Below are positions 32,891-44,206 of a stretch of 64,000 nt of DNA, piece by piece. The number at the start of each line of letters is the position of its first letter. Within the stretch, counting starts at the first letter, position 1. The notes beneath the pieces are model-generated. The model searched no databases, was not told where the DNA came from, and worked only from the letters and a program-made list of their open reading frames with translations. Origin of the DNA: Papilionanthe hookeriana x Papilionanthe teres (taxonomy: Eukaryota > Streptophyta > Magnoliopsida > Asparagales > Orchidaceae); NCBI GenBank assembly GCA_022702705.1, contig CM040421.1, positions 64,540,197 to 64,604,196 on the forward strand, in the 5' to 3' direction. The translations under genes and the position numbers were made by a program.

Positions 32891-33263
32891 TAAAATGATA
32901 AATATGACATAACATTTAGGATTGATAGTGGGTACATCTCTCCTTAAAAATAAAATTTTAGAAAACAAATGATCGACATTAATCAGAAGTTTTCTTGAAC
33001 AATTAAAAATTGTTTAAGATGTAATTAACAATAAAAGCTTGCTTCTATAGGAGATCTAAAAGAACCTACGATAGAAATATCTCGTTTTTCATGATTTTCC
33101 TTTTATGAAATTCTAGGATATGTTGTTCTAGATTATTCTCATATAAGGATTATCGTAAATATCATTTTCTACTATTAGTCCTAAATTCTTCAAATCCTTC
33201 ATAGGATTTATAGGAATAAAATTAGGCTAATATTAACAAAATGATGACTCCTCAACATTGACA

Positions 33264-34487
33264 TCCACCCCTTTCTTTTTATCGCCACCAGGTGCGTACA
33301 AAAAGAAGAAATGCAAATCGCCACAGGTGTCGCCTCTTGGACAGGATGGAGAGGAGATAAGCTCGGGAGCTAGCCACTGTGTTATCACCCATTCCAGAAG
33401 AATCTTACAATCCTGAAATGAAAGAAACCGACGAAAGCGTACCGTGCACCGATACTTAGCCAGAAACTGCAGAGGATTTCGCACCAACATTGGATCCAAT
33501 GGAAGAAATTTTGGCTGGGTGTCCGACTTGTAAATCGAGTTTACCTAGACTGCCTACAGTGTCAGGGTCATTTTCAGAGTGCCCAGAATGTCATGTTTTA
33601 CAGCTAGAGGAGTATGGAACAATTGAGGTGTATGAAACTGCCTCAATGTTACTCAGGAGCCGGGAATATCCTGATGTAGAGCCGTACGTACCACAGTTCA
33701 TCCTACCGTCGCCACCGTTGTGAGGAGTTTTGGATTACGTCTGACAAAGATTAGAAGAATTAGAAAACAAGAATTTCAACACTACGAGGACATACAAGGA
33801 AAGTTCGTCAATATCTTGGAAGGACTCGAGCTATACGCGGATGTATTCTTGAGGAGGGATGAAAAATAAATTTTGTACTGCATCGACACTCTTCAGATAT
33901 TGGGCAGCGCAGGTCATATGAGGCCAAGAACATATACAAAGCCATCAAAATGGAAACAAGGAAAGGGTAAAGTCACTATTCAGTATGGTTGTTGCTATAA
34001 CTTCGTGATAGATCTACAAGGCAATCCATTGGGAATTTTACAGCATGATTAGGTAGATCTGATGCCACCGCAAATCAAGAAAATGATACAGAGGATGGAC
34101 GCGTGGCACGTATTTTCTGCAGACAGTATTCCTAACAGGTGCATCATAAATATTTATGAGGACGGGGATTGCATCACACCTCATATCAACCACCATGATT
34201 TTGTTAGACCCATCTGCACGGTCTGTTTTATAAGTAAAAGTAATATTTTGTTTGGACGAGAAATCCAGATTGTTGGACTGGAGAATTCCGAGGTTCTGTC
34301 GAAATTCCCCTACCAATCAGATTAATGGTACTAAAAAGGAAATGGAGCAAACTTAGCGAAGCACTGCATCCTATGAGTTACAAGGAAAAGGGTGTCAGTC
34401 ACCGTTAGGAGAATGGATGAAGACAAAGCGCCATTTTACTATGAGCCAGATCCAGAACTGAAGAACCTCCGTCCTTTTCCACTGTGA
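33264..34487 (+). pseudogene. ORF3 of element C: zinc ribbon plus AlkB domain, broken
   Basis: The N-terminal open stretch (33490-33723) has a zinc ribbon with CPTC and CPEC 16 residues apart, and ends with DVEPYVPQFI, which aligns with element A. After a frameshift near 33730 the AlkB domain follows: NILEGLELYADVF, KWKQGKGKVTIQYGCCYNF, NIYEDGDCITPHINHHDF, NLAKHCI, RVSVTVRRMDE, ending at a TGA at 34485. The iron-binding HxD motif reads HIN, so the Asp is lost. Several stops interrupt the domain. Both 2-oxoglutarate Arg positions are kept (RVSVTVR). The predicted family is the same as at 3608-4339. Confidence 0.86.
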
Positions 34488-35290
34488 TAGCAGTACTTCC
34501 GGGTGTTTGTCAGGGGACTTTTGTTCCAGAGCGTAACCTTGGCAGGTTGGCTTATCTCTGCAGCAGTCTTAGGAAGTTGAAATCTATTACCCCTTACAAT
34601 GGGTCATGACTGTCGTTTTCAACACTTTTGCATCAGCCAGATAATATGATATGTCAGCTCTGGTTTTGTACACAATCTACTCTTGGATGCTTGTTAGAAT
34701 ATGATCAGTTGTACTACTTTTAGCAGAATTAATGAAGATTTCTGTTTTTAGAAATGCTTTCTTTTCAGCGCGATAGTCGAAATCCGTAGAACCACGTGTT
34801 TGGTTCCAAAATGAAAGGATAAAAGAATAATGAAAAAGAAAATGATCAAGTGATAACAAAATGAAATTAAAATTGAAATGAACTTGAAATTTTAATCAAA
34901 TGAAAATGAAATTGAAATCAAAATTTGAATTGAAATTTAAAATCAAATGAAACATAATGAAACAAAACAAATTAAAACAAAATGATGAATTAAAAAAAAT
35001 AAACCAATGATAATACTCTCTTTCTCTCTCTTGAGATTCAGAGTCCTTGCACTCATCTTCAAATCCTTTGCTTTTGCGGGCACTCCGCAAAATTTGGCAC
35101 TTTTCACACAGCACCACTTCTCACAAATTTGAAATATCTTAAAATTCTATAGATCTTGCAATGGCTACTGGTCTCGGACGAATTGCACCAATTTACTTAC
35201 TTTGAAAGTCGATGCCGAGTTTTATCAAATTCTCCTAAAATGAAATTTCGGGATCAGTACCATAATTCTGATTTTCTTCTGTCACCTCTT
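34488..35290. other. 3' UTR spacer of element C
   Basis: No homologue of the small ORF of A and B is evident. AT-rich from 34800. Nothing else is recognised. Confidence 0.45.
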
Positions 35291-36060
35291 AGGTTGGATG
35301 TGAGTCCTTGCTTTCCCTCTTAATGTGACACCTCTTAGGTTGGATGTGAGTCCTTGAGCTTTCCTCCTTAAGATTTACCCCAAAATTTCCTTAAATTTTC
35401 CACCTCCCTTCTGAGAAATTTTTCTACCTTCCATGAAATTTCGGGAACGGAGCTTAGTCATATTATTCCCTAAATTCCCTAATTTTGCATCTCCCTTCCA
35501 AGTAATTTTTCCGCCTTCCATGAAATTCTGGGAACGGAGCTTAGTTGTCCCATTCCCCCAAAATTCCCTAATTTTCCACCATCCTTCCAAGAAATTTTTC
35601 TGTGTTCCATGAAATTCTGGGAAAGGAGCTTAGTCGTCCCATTCCCCCAAAATTCCCTAATTTTCCACCATCCTTCTGAGAAATTTTTCTGCCTTCCATG
35701 AAATTCTAATAACGGAGCTTAGACGTCTAATTCCCTAAATTCCCTAATTTTCCAGCTCCCTTCCGAGAAATTTTTCTGCCTTCCATGAAATTCCAGGAAT
35801 GAAGCTTAGTCATCTGATTCCCCCAAAATTCTCTAATTATATATCTCCCTTCTGAGAAATTTTTTCGCCTTCCATAAAATTTCGGGAACGAAGCTTATTC
35901 ATCCGATTACCCCAAAATTCCTTAATTTTCCATCATCCTTCAGAGAATTTTTTTCCTTCCATGAAATTCTGGGAACAGAGCTTGGTTGTCCGATTCCCTC
36001 AAAACTCACTAATTTTCCATCTCGTTTCCAAGAAATTTTCCACATCTGCAAAAATTCTGA
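35290..36060. repeat. Tandem array, 87-89 bp unit, ~7.5 copies (element C)
   Basis: CCATGAAATT or close variants recur at about 35431, 35519, 35607, 35696, 35783, 35872 and 35959, a period of 87-89 bp. Units include GAGAAATTTTTCTGCCTTCC and GGGAACGGAGCTTAGT. Part of the unit resembles, in sense orientation, the 90-bp unit of A and B (CCGAGAAACTTTTTCGCATTC), so the arrays share an origin. Confidence 0.9.
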
Positions 36061-36603
36061 GGACGATACTGAAATTTTGATTCTCATTTCTAAGGTTGGT
36101 ACCTAAATTACGAATCTCATCCTACCGGGATCTGTATTGTATTTCCAATTTCCCCTCTACACTCACTACTCAATCAAAATTTCCTACAAGACTAAAATTT
36201 TCAAATTTAAAATTCCACAAATTCCAAAATATTTGTAAATTCAATAAAACCTAAAATTAATATTGAAACTCAAAATAAAATTTAAACTTAAATTAAAAAT
36301 TTGAACTGAAATCAAATCCAAATTCTTAATCCCAATTCCAAATCCAAGTTCCAACTTCAAATTGATTCGAATCGGACTCTTTTAGAATTTGTAGGCTTGA
36401 AATCCATAGCTCCTCTCATGAAGGTATTCCATTTTTCTTCTCCAACAGGAGTTCCCGAGACTTGAAGATGTCAACCAGATAATACGTAGCAGAAACTTCC
36501 TTGCTAAATTCTGTGTTTGTCTCGAGTTTTGACTCAGACATTGTTGGTTTTCTTGATCTTATCGGTAAACACCAATAAGTGTAGGGTTTTTGCCCAACAC
36601 ACC
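36061..36603. other. 3' UTR between array and LTR (element C)
   Basis: AT-rich to 36360, then unique sequence that corresponds to 1139-1350 in element A (for example GGAGATTTACC-like and CTTGAAGATG regions are only weakly alignable). No gene is seen. Confidence 0.4.
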
Positions 36604-36623
36604 ACACCTATTGGGGGTCCATT
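36604..36623 (+). promoter_or_regulatory. PPT-adjacent block next to 3' LTR (element C)
   Basis: ACACCTATTGGGGGTCCA plus TT immediately before the LTR, identical to the block in element A. Confidence 0.6.
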
Positions 36624-39600
36624 TGTTAACCTTACTTTTGGTTGAGGTCTAGTCTTTCTTTAGAATAACCCAGGTTCTAGCCATAGGACTCTCCTGGTGA
36701 CTTTTTTAGATGACTAGTCATGGAACCCTCCCTATAGAATTTCAAACTTTTCTCACTTCACTGGGATTTTTCATATGTTTAAGGCCTAACCTCCAGTTTT
36801 TGGGAGGAAGAGACCAAGCATAAGGAAGCCCAAGGGAGTCTCCTATAGGTGGTTAGGCCATAGGAACTACCCTGGGTGGTCTGGAGCATACACCACACTT
36901 GCACTACACACTCACAACCCTAAACAAGGCACATCCCACTTTGATCCCCTAACTCTTTAGAAACTCATGTAAGTGGTTTTCTAAAGCTCTTAGCCTCAGG
37001 CTAGGGTTTTGCTAGTATGAAAACATAGAGGACCAAATGAGGGTGACCCTTGGTCCATGGCTCCACCTAAACAATTCCATGTTACTCACTTTCAATGAAT
37101 CCCAAGTTTCCCAAACATTCCAAATTTCTAACCCCTTTGTTCCAAAATACCCAAAATGCCCCCAAACCCTAAAATCCCCCAAAATTTCCAAAATTATCCA
37201 AATTACCCATAATTCTTCAAAAAATCATTCCAAAATACCCCCTACAACTCAAAGTAACCCAAAGTGCCCAAAATAGCCAAACTTCCCAAATATTCCGAAA
37301 AATAACCAAAATGCCCCTCTTAGCCCAAAATTCAAAAAATTTCAAAAGTTCACAAAAATTTCCAAAACATTCCATATATTTCCAATTTCATTTGTCCCAA
37401 CTACCACATCACCTAATTTGGCCAATTTAGCCCAATTTAACCAAAGCCCCAATTTGCCCCATTTTAACCTAAAAGTGCCCAAATTTAAACCTAATGTATA
37501 CCCAATTGACCCTAATCTTACCCAATTTCAATTAAAAACATCAATTCAACATCTCTAATACCAATCTAAATCAAATCCAAGCCCAAATTGACCCACATTT
37601 GAGTTCACTTTCATTTAAAATCCAAAAGCCCCAATTTTGCCCAAGTGACCCAAATCCCCCAAATTGACCTAACACCTATAAATTTCTCCCCATATTTGAA
37701 TTATAAACCCTTCATAACACTCCCATAAATTGAATTTAACCATCAATTGCCCCCAATTTGAGCCCAAGTCTCACCCAAATCCACTTAAAGTCCAAAACCC
37801 CAAATCTTGATCCAAACATACCATATGCCCAAAATCTCCCAAATTTATTGCCATACTCCTAAAATTTTCACTCAATTGATGTTGGGAACTCTTTACGACA
37901 TCTACCATAGACCATTTGGAATATTTAATTGGCATTGGACCCAACCCTAGCCCAACCTAAACCTAAGTTAACCTAACTTGCCCTAAATTGACCAATATCC
38001 CAAACCAAGCCAAATTGACCTACCAAATCAATTCAACACCACTCCAAACTTTTTCTAAACTCCTCATGACAATCATACACATCATTTTGAACAATCATTT
38101 GGGTCTAACCCAAACTCAAACCCCAGGTAGCCCAACTTGAACCCAAATTACCTAAATTGAACATATGGCCCAAATTGACCAAATCATCCCAAATGTGTCA
38201 AACCTAGGTCCACCGCAGCCACCATGTGACCCTTAAGAACCACCATAGACCCACCTAGCCCACACTAATGGAGCCATGGACCAAAGGTCCCTTGAATTAG
38301 GGGATTTCACCCCATATTTAGCGTTAATCAAAATATCTCCTCCATCATCACCTGCATTGATGGTAAAGCATCATTAATCCTCCCTTGGCTCACCTAAATA
38401 CCCTGGACACCAACCCTGGTCCTGCCGGCCACCTTAGTGGCTGGAAAATGCTAAAACCGAGAGTCACCCCCTCTCCATTGAACTCAAACTCCACTCTATG
38501 TCCAAGTCAGCTTAGAATTTCCATTGGAGCTCATCTGCCCTCCACCTAGGCATTTGAATCCAGCCATCACCAGCCCTTGAGCTCACCCCAATGGCCATGG
38601 CCATAAATAGAGCTTCTGCCAAACCAATTGTTGAACTTTTCTCAAGGAAACTTCACCATATTGCTTCCAGATCTTCCCTGAGAGGTGCTAAGAGTGATCC
38701 CACAGTCTTCAGCCACTGATTCCCATTGCTGAAGCTCAATTTTAGAGCTTAATTTTGGCAGTAAACCAGGACATAATTCTCCACAGCTCCACAGTGCACC
38801 AAATTTCAATTAACTGCACCCACACCTTCCCAGAAGTGAAAGAAGTGGATCCCCCATCACAGATGGCCTCTGCACCAGACTTCCACCAACTCCTAAAATC
38901 AGGCCTGGTCAAGTTTGGGTCTAGACAATTCACCAAGTCAAAAGGCTCCATATGGAGGTTCATTGAGACCAATCGAAGCTTCCACAACCATCTGATTGAG
39001 GCCTCCCCTCTCAAACAAAGGTATTGGACTCACTCTTCCTCCCTAGCTTTTCTTCGTCCTCCATAATTGTACACTGCATTTCATACCGTATAAACTATAT
39101 GGATAGGTTCGTCTAGGCTAGATATAGCTCTAGAAACAAACCACATGTAATTTGGTTGAGACTAGCTTGATATTTTAGGTCTTGAAGGTGGACGGTATAC
39201 GGGCTAGGTCAGTTGGGGACGATGACCAGGAGCCATCAGATCGCATGTGTAATGAATGGATTGCCATGAATGCGCCGGACGACCTCTTGATACATAAAAC
39301 ACACACTGACTCAGAAGGCGGTGCCCAACCAGAAGGAGACACACATGCTTTCGACAAGCCGTAGGTTTATGTGGCGCCGACCTGGTTAAGTAGGAAAATA
39401 TGAATTTTCTAAATTATTTAAATCTCCTGAACTTTAAAATCCCAAAAGATGGTGCAGAAAAATCATAAAAATAAAAGAAAAGTACCCTCTTGCTCAGTGA
39501 ATAGAGGAGAATAATGTGAATTGGTTTGAAATTTATTTAATGCATGTATGATTTTTAATTAATTAAATATTATTTGTAGTATTTTAATTCTCCATGCATG

Positions 39601-41682
39601 TCGACATTTCACCAAGGCTTGCCATTTTAGCATGTTGTAGCCTCTATCATGGGGGGCTTCCCTGATTTTTCCAAAGTCAGAGGAGACCTCTACGAAGAGT
39701 TCTATATTTTCAAAGTTTAGGCATCTATTTTCATAAATTAATTATAATAATTAGCATGGTGATAATAAAATTCCAGAAAAATCATGGTAGGTTCCTTATG
39801 TGTAGAGGACCCTAGGATAAAATTTTCATGTGTTAAATTATCCACAAATAACCTAATTATCAACTTGTCTTAAAACTGAATTTAAATTAATTTGAGTTCA
39901 TTAAATATGAAAATTACTTAAAAATAATTCTCTACTGTATTTTAAAGGTCACAGAACTCCCCATAAAAACTTTATGGCATTTGGAATTCATTTAGTCACT
40001 TAAATGAATTTTCTAAGTGAAAATGTAATTTTGAACATTAAACTAATTTTAATATATAAAATATAACTCAAAAAACTGTAAGATTAGTTTTGGGAGTTCT
40101 TTTTTATTAGAGGATTCTTATAAAATAAAACTGGGATTTTCACAAAATTTTCATTTTTAATAATATTTTTAATATTTAAATAATTAAATAATTATAAAAA
40201 TTAAAAAAATATTAAAAATCACCAAATTGTTACTTTTGGTCTCTTAATCATTTAGGAACCATCCCCATAATTTTCCTAAGTCTCAAAATTAAAATATCAA
40301 TTTTTAAAGGCTTAAATAAATTTTTAAAAGGCTAAAATTAATTTCCTTATTTTTCCACTAAAATAATTCTAATAATTAAAATAAAAATAAAAAAAATATA
40401 AAGTTTATTTTTCTGGGTTCCTTAACCTCAGAGGGGCTTATGAAAAATATAAAATTGAGTTTTCAACCTTTATAATATTTTATAGTTATTTAAATCTCAA
40501 GAAATTAAAATAATTCTAATAATTAAATTAAAACTCCAAAAATCACGAAATTTTGTCCGAGTGGTCATGTGGTCGAGGTCTACCTACAATAAAAGTTTCA
40601 AAGTCATATGTTTTGTATTTCACAAGTTATTGAATTTCCATTGAAACCCCCTATTTTTGCATGAAAATAAGTATATAAACTAAATTAAAATTTGAAAAAT
40701 TACATTTTCTCCTCTGATGTTTTAATCAACCCATAAGTGGGGTCACATAAAAATTTCAAAGTCATTGGAGCTAAATTTAATGAATTATGAAGTGATAAAG
40801 GCCTTTAAGGGAAAAATTGTAATTTTGGAAAATTTAGCCTTAATTAATATTTAGGTTTAATCAAAATGGGAAAAGGGAAATAAATGATCTTAATTACTAT
40901 ATTGGATGATTTAAATATGAAGGGACAATTGGTAGAAACCCATTGCAATCTTGTCACATCAAAAATTAAATTTTTAAATTTTCTTAATTATTATAATTCA
41001 GAAGAAAAATCAAATTACAAGAGCCTTAAAGTTAGGGGTTGATCTTGGAAGTTAATATCCCACTATTTTAATTCCCCTTCATTTGATGTTTAAAAGGTAA
41101 ATCAATATTTTGATAAGGATCATAATCATAAAAGTCATAAAATTTTCTTTTCTAAAAACATAAAAAATACCCACTAAATTTTAAGGGCTTAGTGACGAGC
41201 TAGGTTTAATCAAAAGAATAAAGTTGCTAGAGTTAGAAAAGAAAAGATGTTTAATCTTAAAACTACCTTTTGAAACATTACAATCCCATCAAAACTTGAC
41301 AAATTCTTCCATAAGTTAAATTTTGCCTTTAAGGGCTCACCACATTATTCCTAAGTAAAGCACCAAATGATAATTACCACTCCTTTCGGGATGACTAAAA
41401 CATTGACTCACTTAGCATAAGGGTATGAAATAGATAAATCATTTAATAATTATAATAAGTCCAAAAAGATCTCAAGGAAGTTCAAGAGTATTGTGAAATA
41501 TCTGGGTTTCTCCTGGAAAGTTTCACAAATCTTCTGGACACCTTACTGAACTATTACACCTATTATATCTATTAAATGAAAGTATATCTAAAAAAAATGA
41601 ATACGAGTTCACCGGGTTATATCCTAGAGCTTTATTTCCCTACAAATTTTAAATATTTATTGTGAGAATACTAAAGTTTCAG

Positions 41683-41708
41683 GTGGAGATGACGGGAAGA
41701 CCTACCAG
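41683..41708 (+). other. 26-nt micro-exon-like block in element C LTR
   Basis: GTGGAGATGACGGGAAGACC plus TACCAG is preceded by AAAGTTTCAG and followed by GTATGC. Confidence 0.5.
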
Positions 41709-42896
41709 GTATGCTTTTATTTAAAGCAATTTATTTACTTGCACTCTACTATACTTTCTTTTCTTGCAAACCTGCATCTTAAACAACAATATCACCATGC
41801 ATGAAAACTAAAACCTTTAGGATAGCCACAAAACCAAAACAAAAATCAAATTAAAAATCAAGACAAGATAAAATTCATCGTCACAACATTCAAAAATATA
41901 AAACAACTCAAAATTTAATCACAAACAAAACAAAAACCACAATTACAACTACATTAAAGCGTCTCGTTGGATGATCGGGAATTCCTTGGAGGAGGTAACC
42001 TACGTGTTGCTAACAGGGTTTTCCCATAGTCTAAATGAAAGTATGGAACTCATTAAGTTGAGTTTAGTAAATTCATTTGGATTAAGTGAATCCGATGAAA
42101 ATAGCGATGTCGGGATGATGGAAACATAGGATCTTAATCGGTGTTGCTATAATCAACTTCAATGTTCCCCTAATAAAATATTAAGACACCCCAATTTAAA
42201 TATTTCCAAAACACGACTCTTCTCTCTTCTCCTCAATTGACACTTCTTTAAACTAAACCTGCTACTACAAGAAGCTTGGAGCATGCATAGTGGGCAACAC
42301 GACCATCTTCAACAACAAAACTTGTCTACATCAGCAAAACCATTCCTTAGTATAAAAAACAAGTCATTGAACTTCGAGGTAACTTTCCTAGTGTAGCATA
42401 AATCCTCATTTTTTCTTTAGGCCCTTGTACAACCATGTTGTGCAACATATGCCCTAGCTCGCCTTAGGATTCCTAGGTTGTCATCGGTTATGACATAAAT
42501 CCTCCTATCTTCAAGGCCATTCACATGATCGATATCAAGTGAATGTAAATCCTAAATAATAAAATTGACAGCATGAAACATCAAATAAATATCCAAAATC
42601 AAAGCTAAAAAATAGGATAGTTTGGGAAGACATCAAGAATTTTTTGAATCATTTCTCTTCTTCTTGCCTTCTCTCCTTTGACTTCTGACAAAATGAAATG
42701 TTCCAAAACTTGAGCCATTCACCTATTGAATTTCCTACTATCAATTTTCTTTGAAAACCTTACCTTTAGATGTCATGAATATAAACATTTCATGATCTAT
42801 ATCAAGAGTTTTTTAGGTGATATCGGTTATCTAAGATGTAATTAACTATAGGGGCTTGCCCTTATAGGAAACTTAATGACAACAAATTAATATAAA

Positions 42897-42926
42897 CCCT
42901 ATCTAATTCCTTCATATTAGGTAGGG
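42897..42926 (+). other. Conserved RNA stem-loop, compensated variant (element C LTR)
   Basis: CCCTATCTAAT pairs over 11 bp, including one T-G wobble, with ATTAGGTAGGG. Relative to the other LTRs two base pairs changed on both sides (G-C to A-T, T-A to C-G), which preserves the helix. Confidence 0.78.
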
Positions 42927-43130
42927 GAAATTGTCGGTCAAAATGGTTTGCAGATCAAACAGATGTCATAAATCCTTTAGTTTATTTGATGAAGCTTCAC
43001 CTTAGGCCATGTACTTATTCTTCGGGATAAATACAAGTCTTGCGGTGAAATGCTTGATTATTTAAATGATTATTTATATGAGATTGGTTTAATTTCATAT
43101 TCGTCAAAATTAAATTATTACTTCCAAAAT

Positions 43131-43131
<1 letters not shown>

Positions 43132-43162
<31 letters not shown>
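43132..43162. repeat. (AT)n microsatellite
   Basis: About 15 AT dinucleotides near the LTR 3' end. Confidence 0.95.
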
Positions 43163-43164
<2 letters not shown>

Positions 43165-43205
43165 CCAAAAATGCCTGCCAAACTGGCAAGAAGTATATTC
43201 ATTAC

Positions 43206-44100
43206 TTAAAGATAAACATCTAGTTCCTTACATATGGGAGATCCAAAGTGTCTCCATGTATCAAAAAAGAGAGAGGTGGGGGGGGGGTTAATGCTAACAC
43301 TGATTGATTCATTACACCATCCCTGAGAAGAAAGCCAATGAGCAAGGGCATTGCCCTCCCTAGCAATAAAGACAAAGTCCACTACCATTCCATTAGTGAA
43401 AATGGCAATTCTGTTCATCATCTACTGATATTCAAAGGAGCAGACTCAGACTTGTTGAGGAAACTGATGCAGCTACTGGAATCAGACTCAACCTGAAGAT
43501 AGATAATCTTACATAAGTGTGCAATCTTCATAGCCCAGAAAATGGCAATCATTTCAGTTTCCAAAGCATCCAAGGCAGAAGTGGGAGAGTGAAAATTACA
43601 TTAAGCACTTTTAAAGGCTGTCCCTAAAAATCCCACCAATCCCAGCATGAAACTGGTGAAAAATCCCATCATTATTCACTTTCACCCAATTAATAAGAGG
43701 GGTCGTCCAGCTAATAATGAATAGTTTCCTCCTGGGGGCCAGCTACCCCACCTTGCAGATATCCCTGAAGTTGTGAAATTTGATAAGTTTCTGGATGTAA
43801 GTTAAACAATGGGCAGCCATCAAGCCACCAAGCAAGGTACCACTGGGAGGTTAACTTTATCCCAATCCTTCTGGCAAGTAAACAGATGAAGACAACTTAA
43901 ATTCAAAGTATCTAGAGTGAGCCTACTGATGAGCTCATTCCAAATAGACTGAGAAAAAGGACAGTTGAAAAATAAATGCTTAACAAATGCTTAGTACTTT
44001 TCTTCATAGTAAACATTTGAAGTGCATATGAGGGGAGAGCAGTTAGAATACTTTTCAAGAGTGTTAGCCTCCCCCCCATTTAAAAGGAAAGAATTGGACC
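43206..44100 (-). pseudogene. LINE ORF2 3' part: zf-RVT-like segment and RNase H
   Basis: The region 43850-44000 contains FNCPFSQSIWNELISRL, typical of the zf-RVT domain after LINE reverse transcriptase. The RNase H follows, with ALDALETEMIAIFWAMKIAHL, LQVESDSSS and EGNALAHWLSSQG. The last motif normally has Asp where His stands here. Several stops interrupt it. RNase H at the end of ORF2 is known in some plant L1 lineages. Confidence 0.8.
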
Positions 44101-44206
44101 AGCTTGACATCTGTGCTTGAATCTTATCAATAATCTCCTGAAACTGAATTTGTTTAGTTTTACCCTTAATAAGCTGAACTCCAAGGTAGTTAATAGGAAG
44201 AGGAGC

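Larger units (their letters stand above)
32442..33263 (+). mobile_element. Short solo LTR of a related family, rich in TTGACC
   Basis: It starts TGTTGACCTCATTTTTACAA like the giant LTRs. Internal blocks TTTTGCAGGATGAC, CTTTTAGGATAGCCACC and AAGATGTAATTAACAATAAAAGCTTGC match giant-LTR sequences in the same order, but the total is only about 0.8 kb. The right end near 33263 (CATTGACA) is a guess and no clean target duplication is visible. It separates the integrase from the coding part of ORF3. Confidence 0.55.
30091..43180 (+). mobile_element. Element C: 5'-truncated sister retrotransposon with ORF3 and 3' LTR
   Basis: On the plus strand it holds the second RNase H, integrase, ORF3 with zinc ribbon and AlkB, a tandem array, the PPT-adjacent block and a 3' LTR. 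Everything upstream of the second RNase H is missing. It is more diverged from A than B is. A short solo LTR is nested between integrase and ORF3. Confidence 0.86.
36624..43180 (+). repeat. 3' LTR of element C (6.56 kb)
   Basis: It starts TGTTAACC and ends ATGCCTGCCA at 43180, the position matching ATGCCGACA in element D. U3 is C-rich on this strand to about 38600, where CATAAATAG is the TATA-like element. A donor-like CAAAG/GTATTG lies at 39021 and the 26-nt block at 41683-41708. The rest is AT-rich leader. It is the most diverged of the giant LTRs in this window. Confidence 0.82.

Noticed and set aside
39175..39364. Overlapping 60-codon ORFs on both strands
   Set aside because: They lie in the GC-rich leader part of the element C LTR and are not conserved in the matching parts of A or D.
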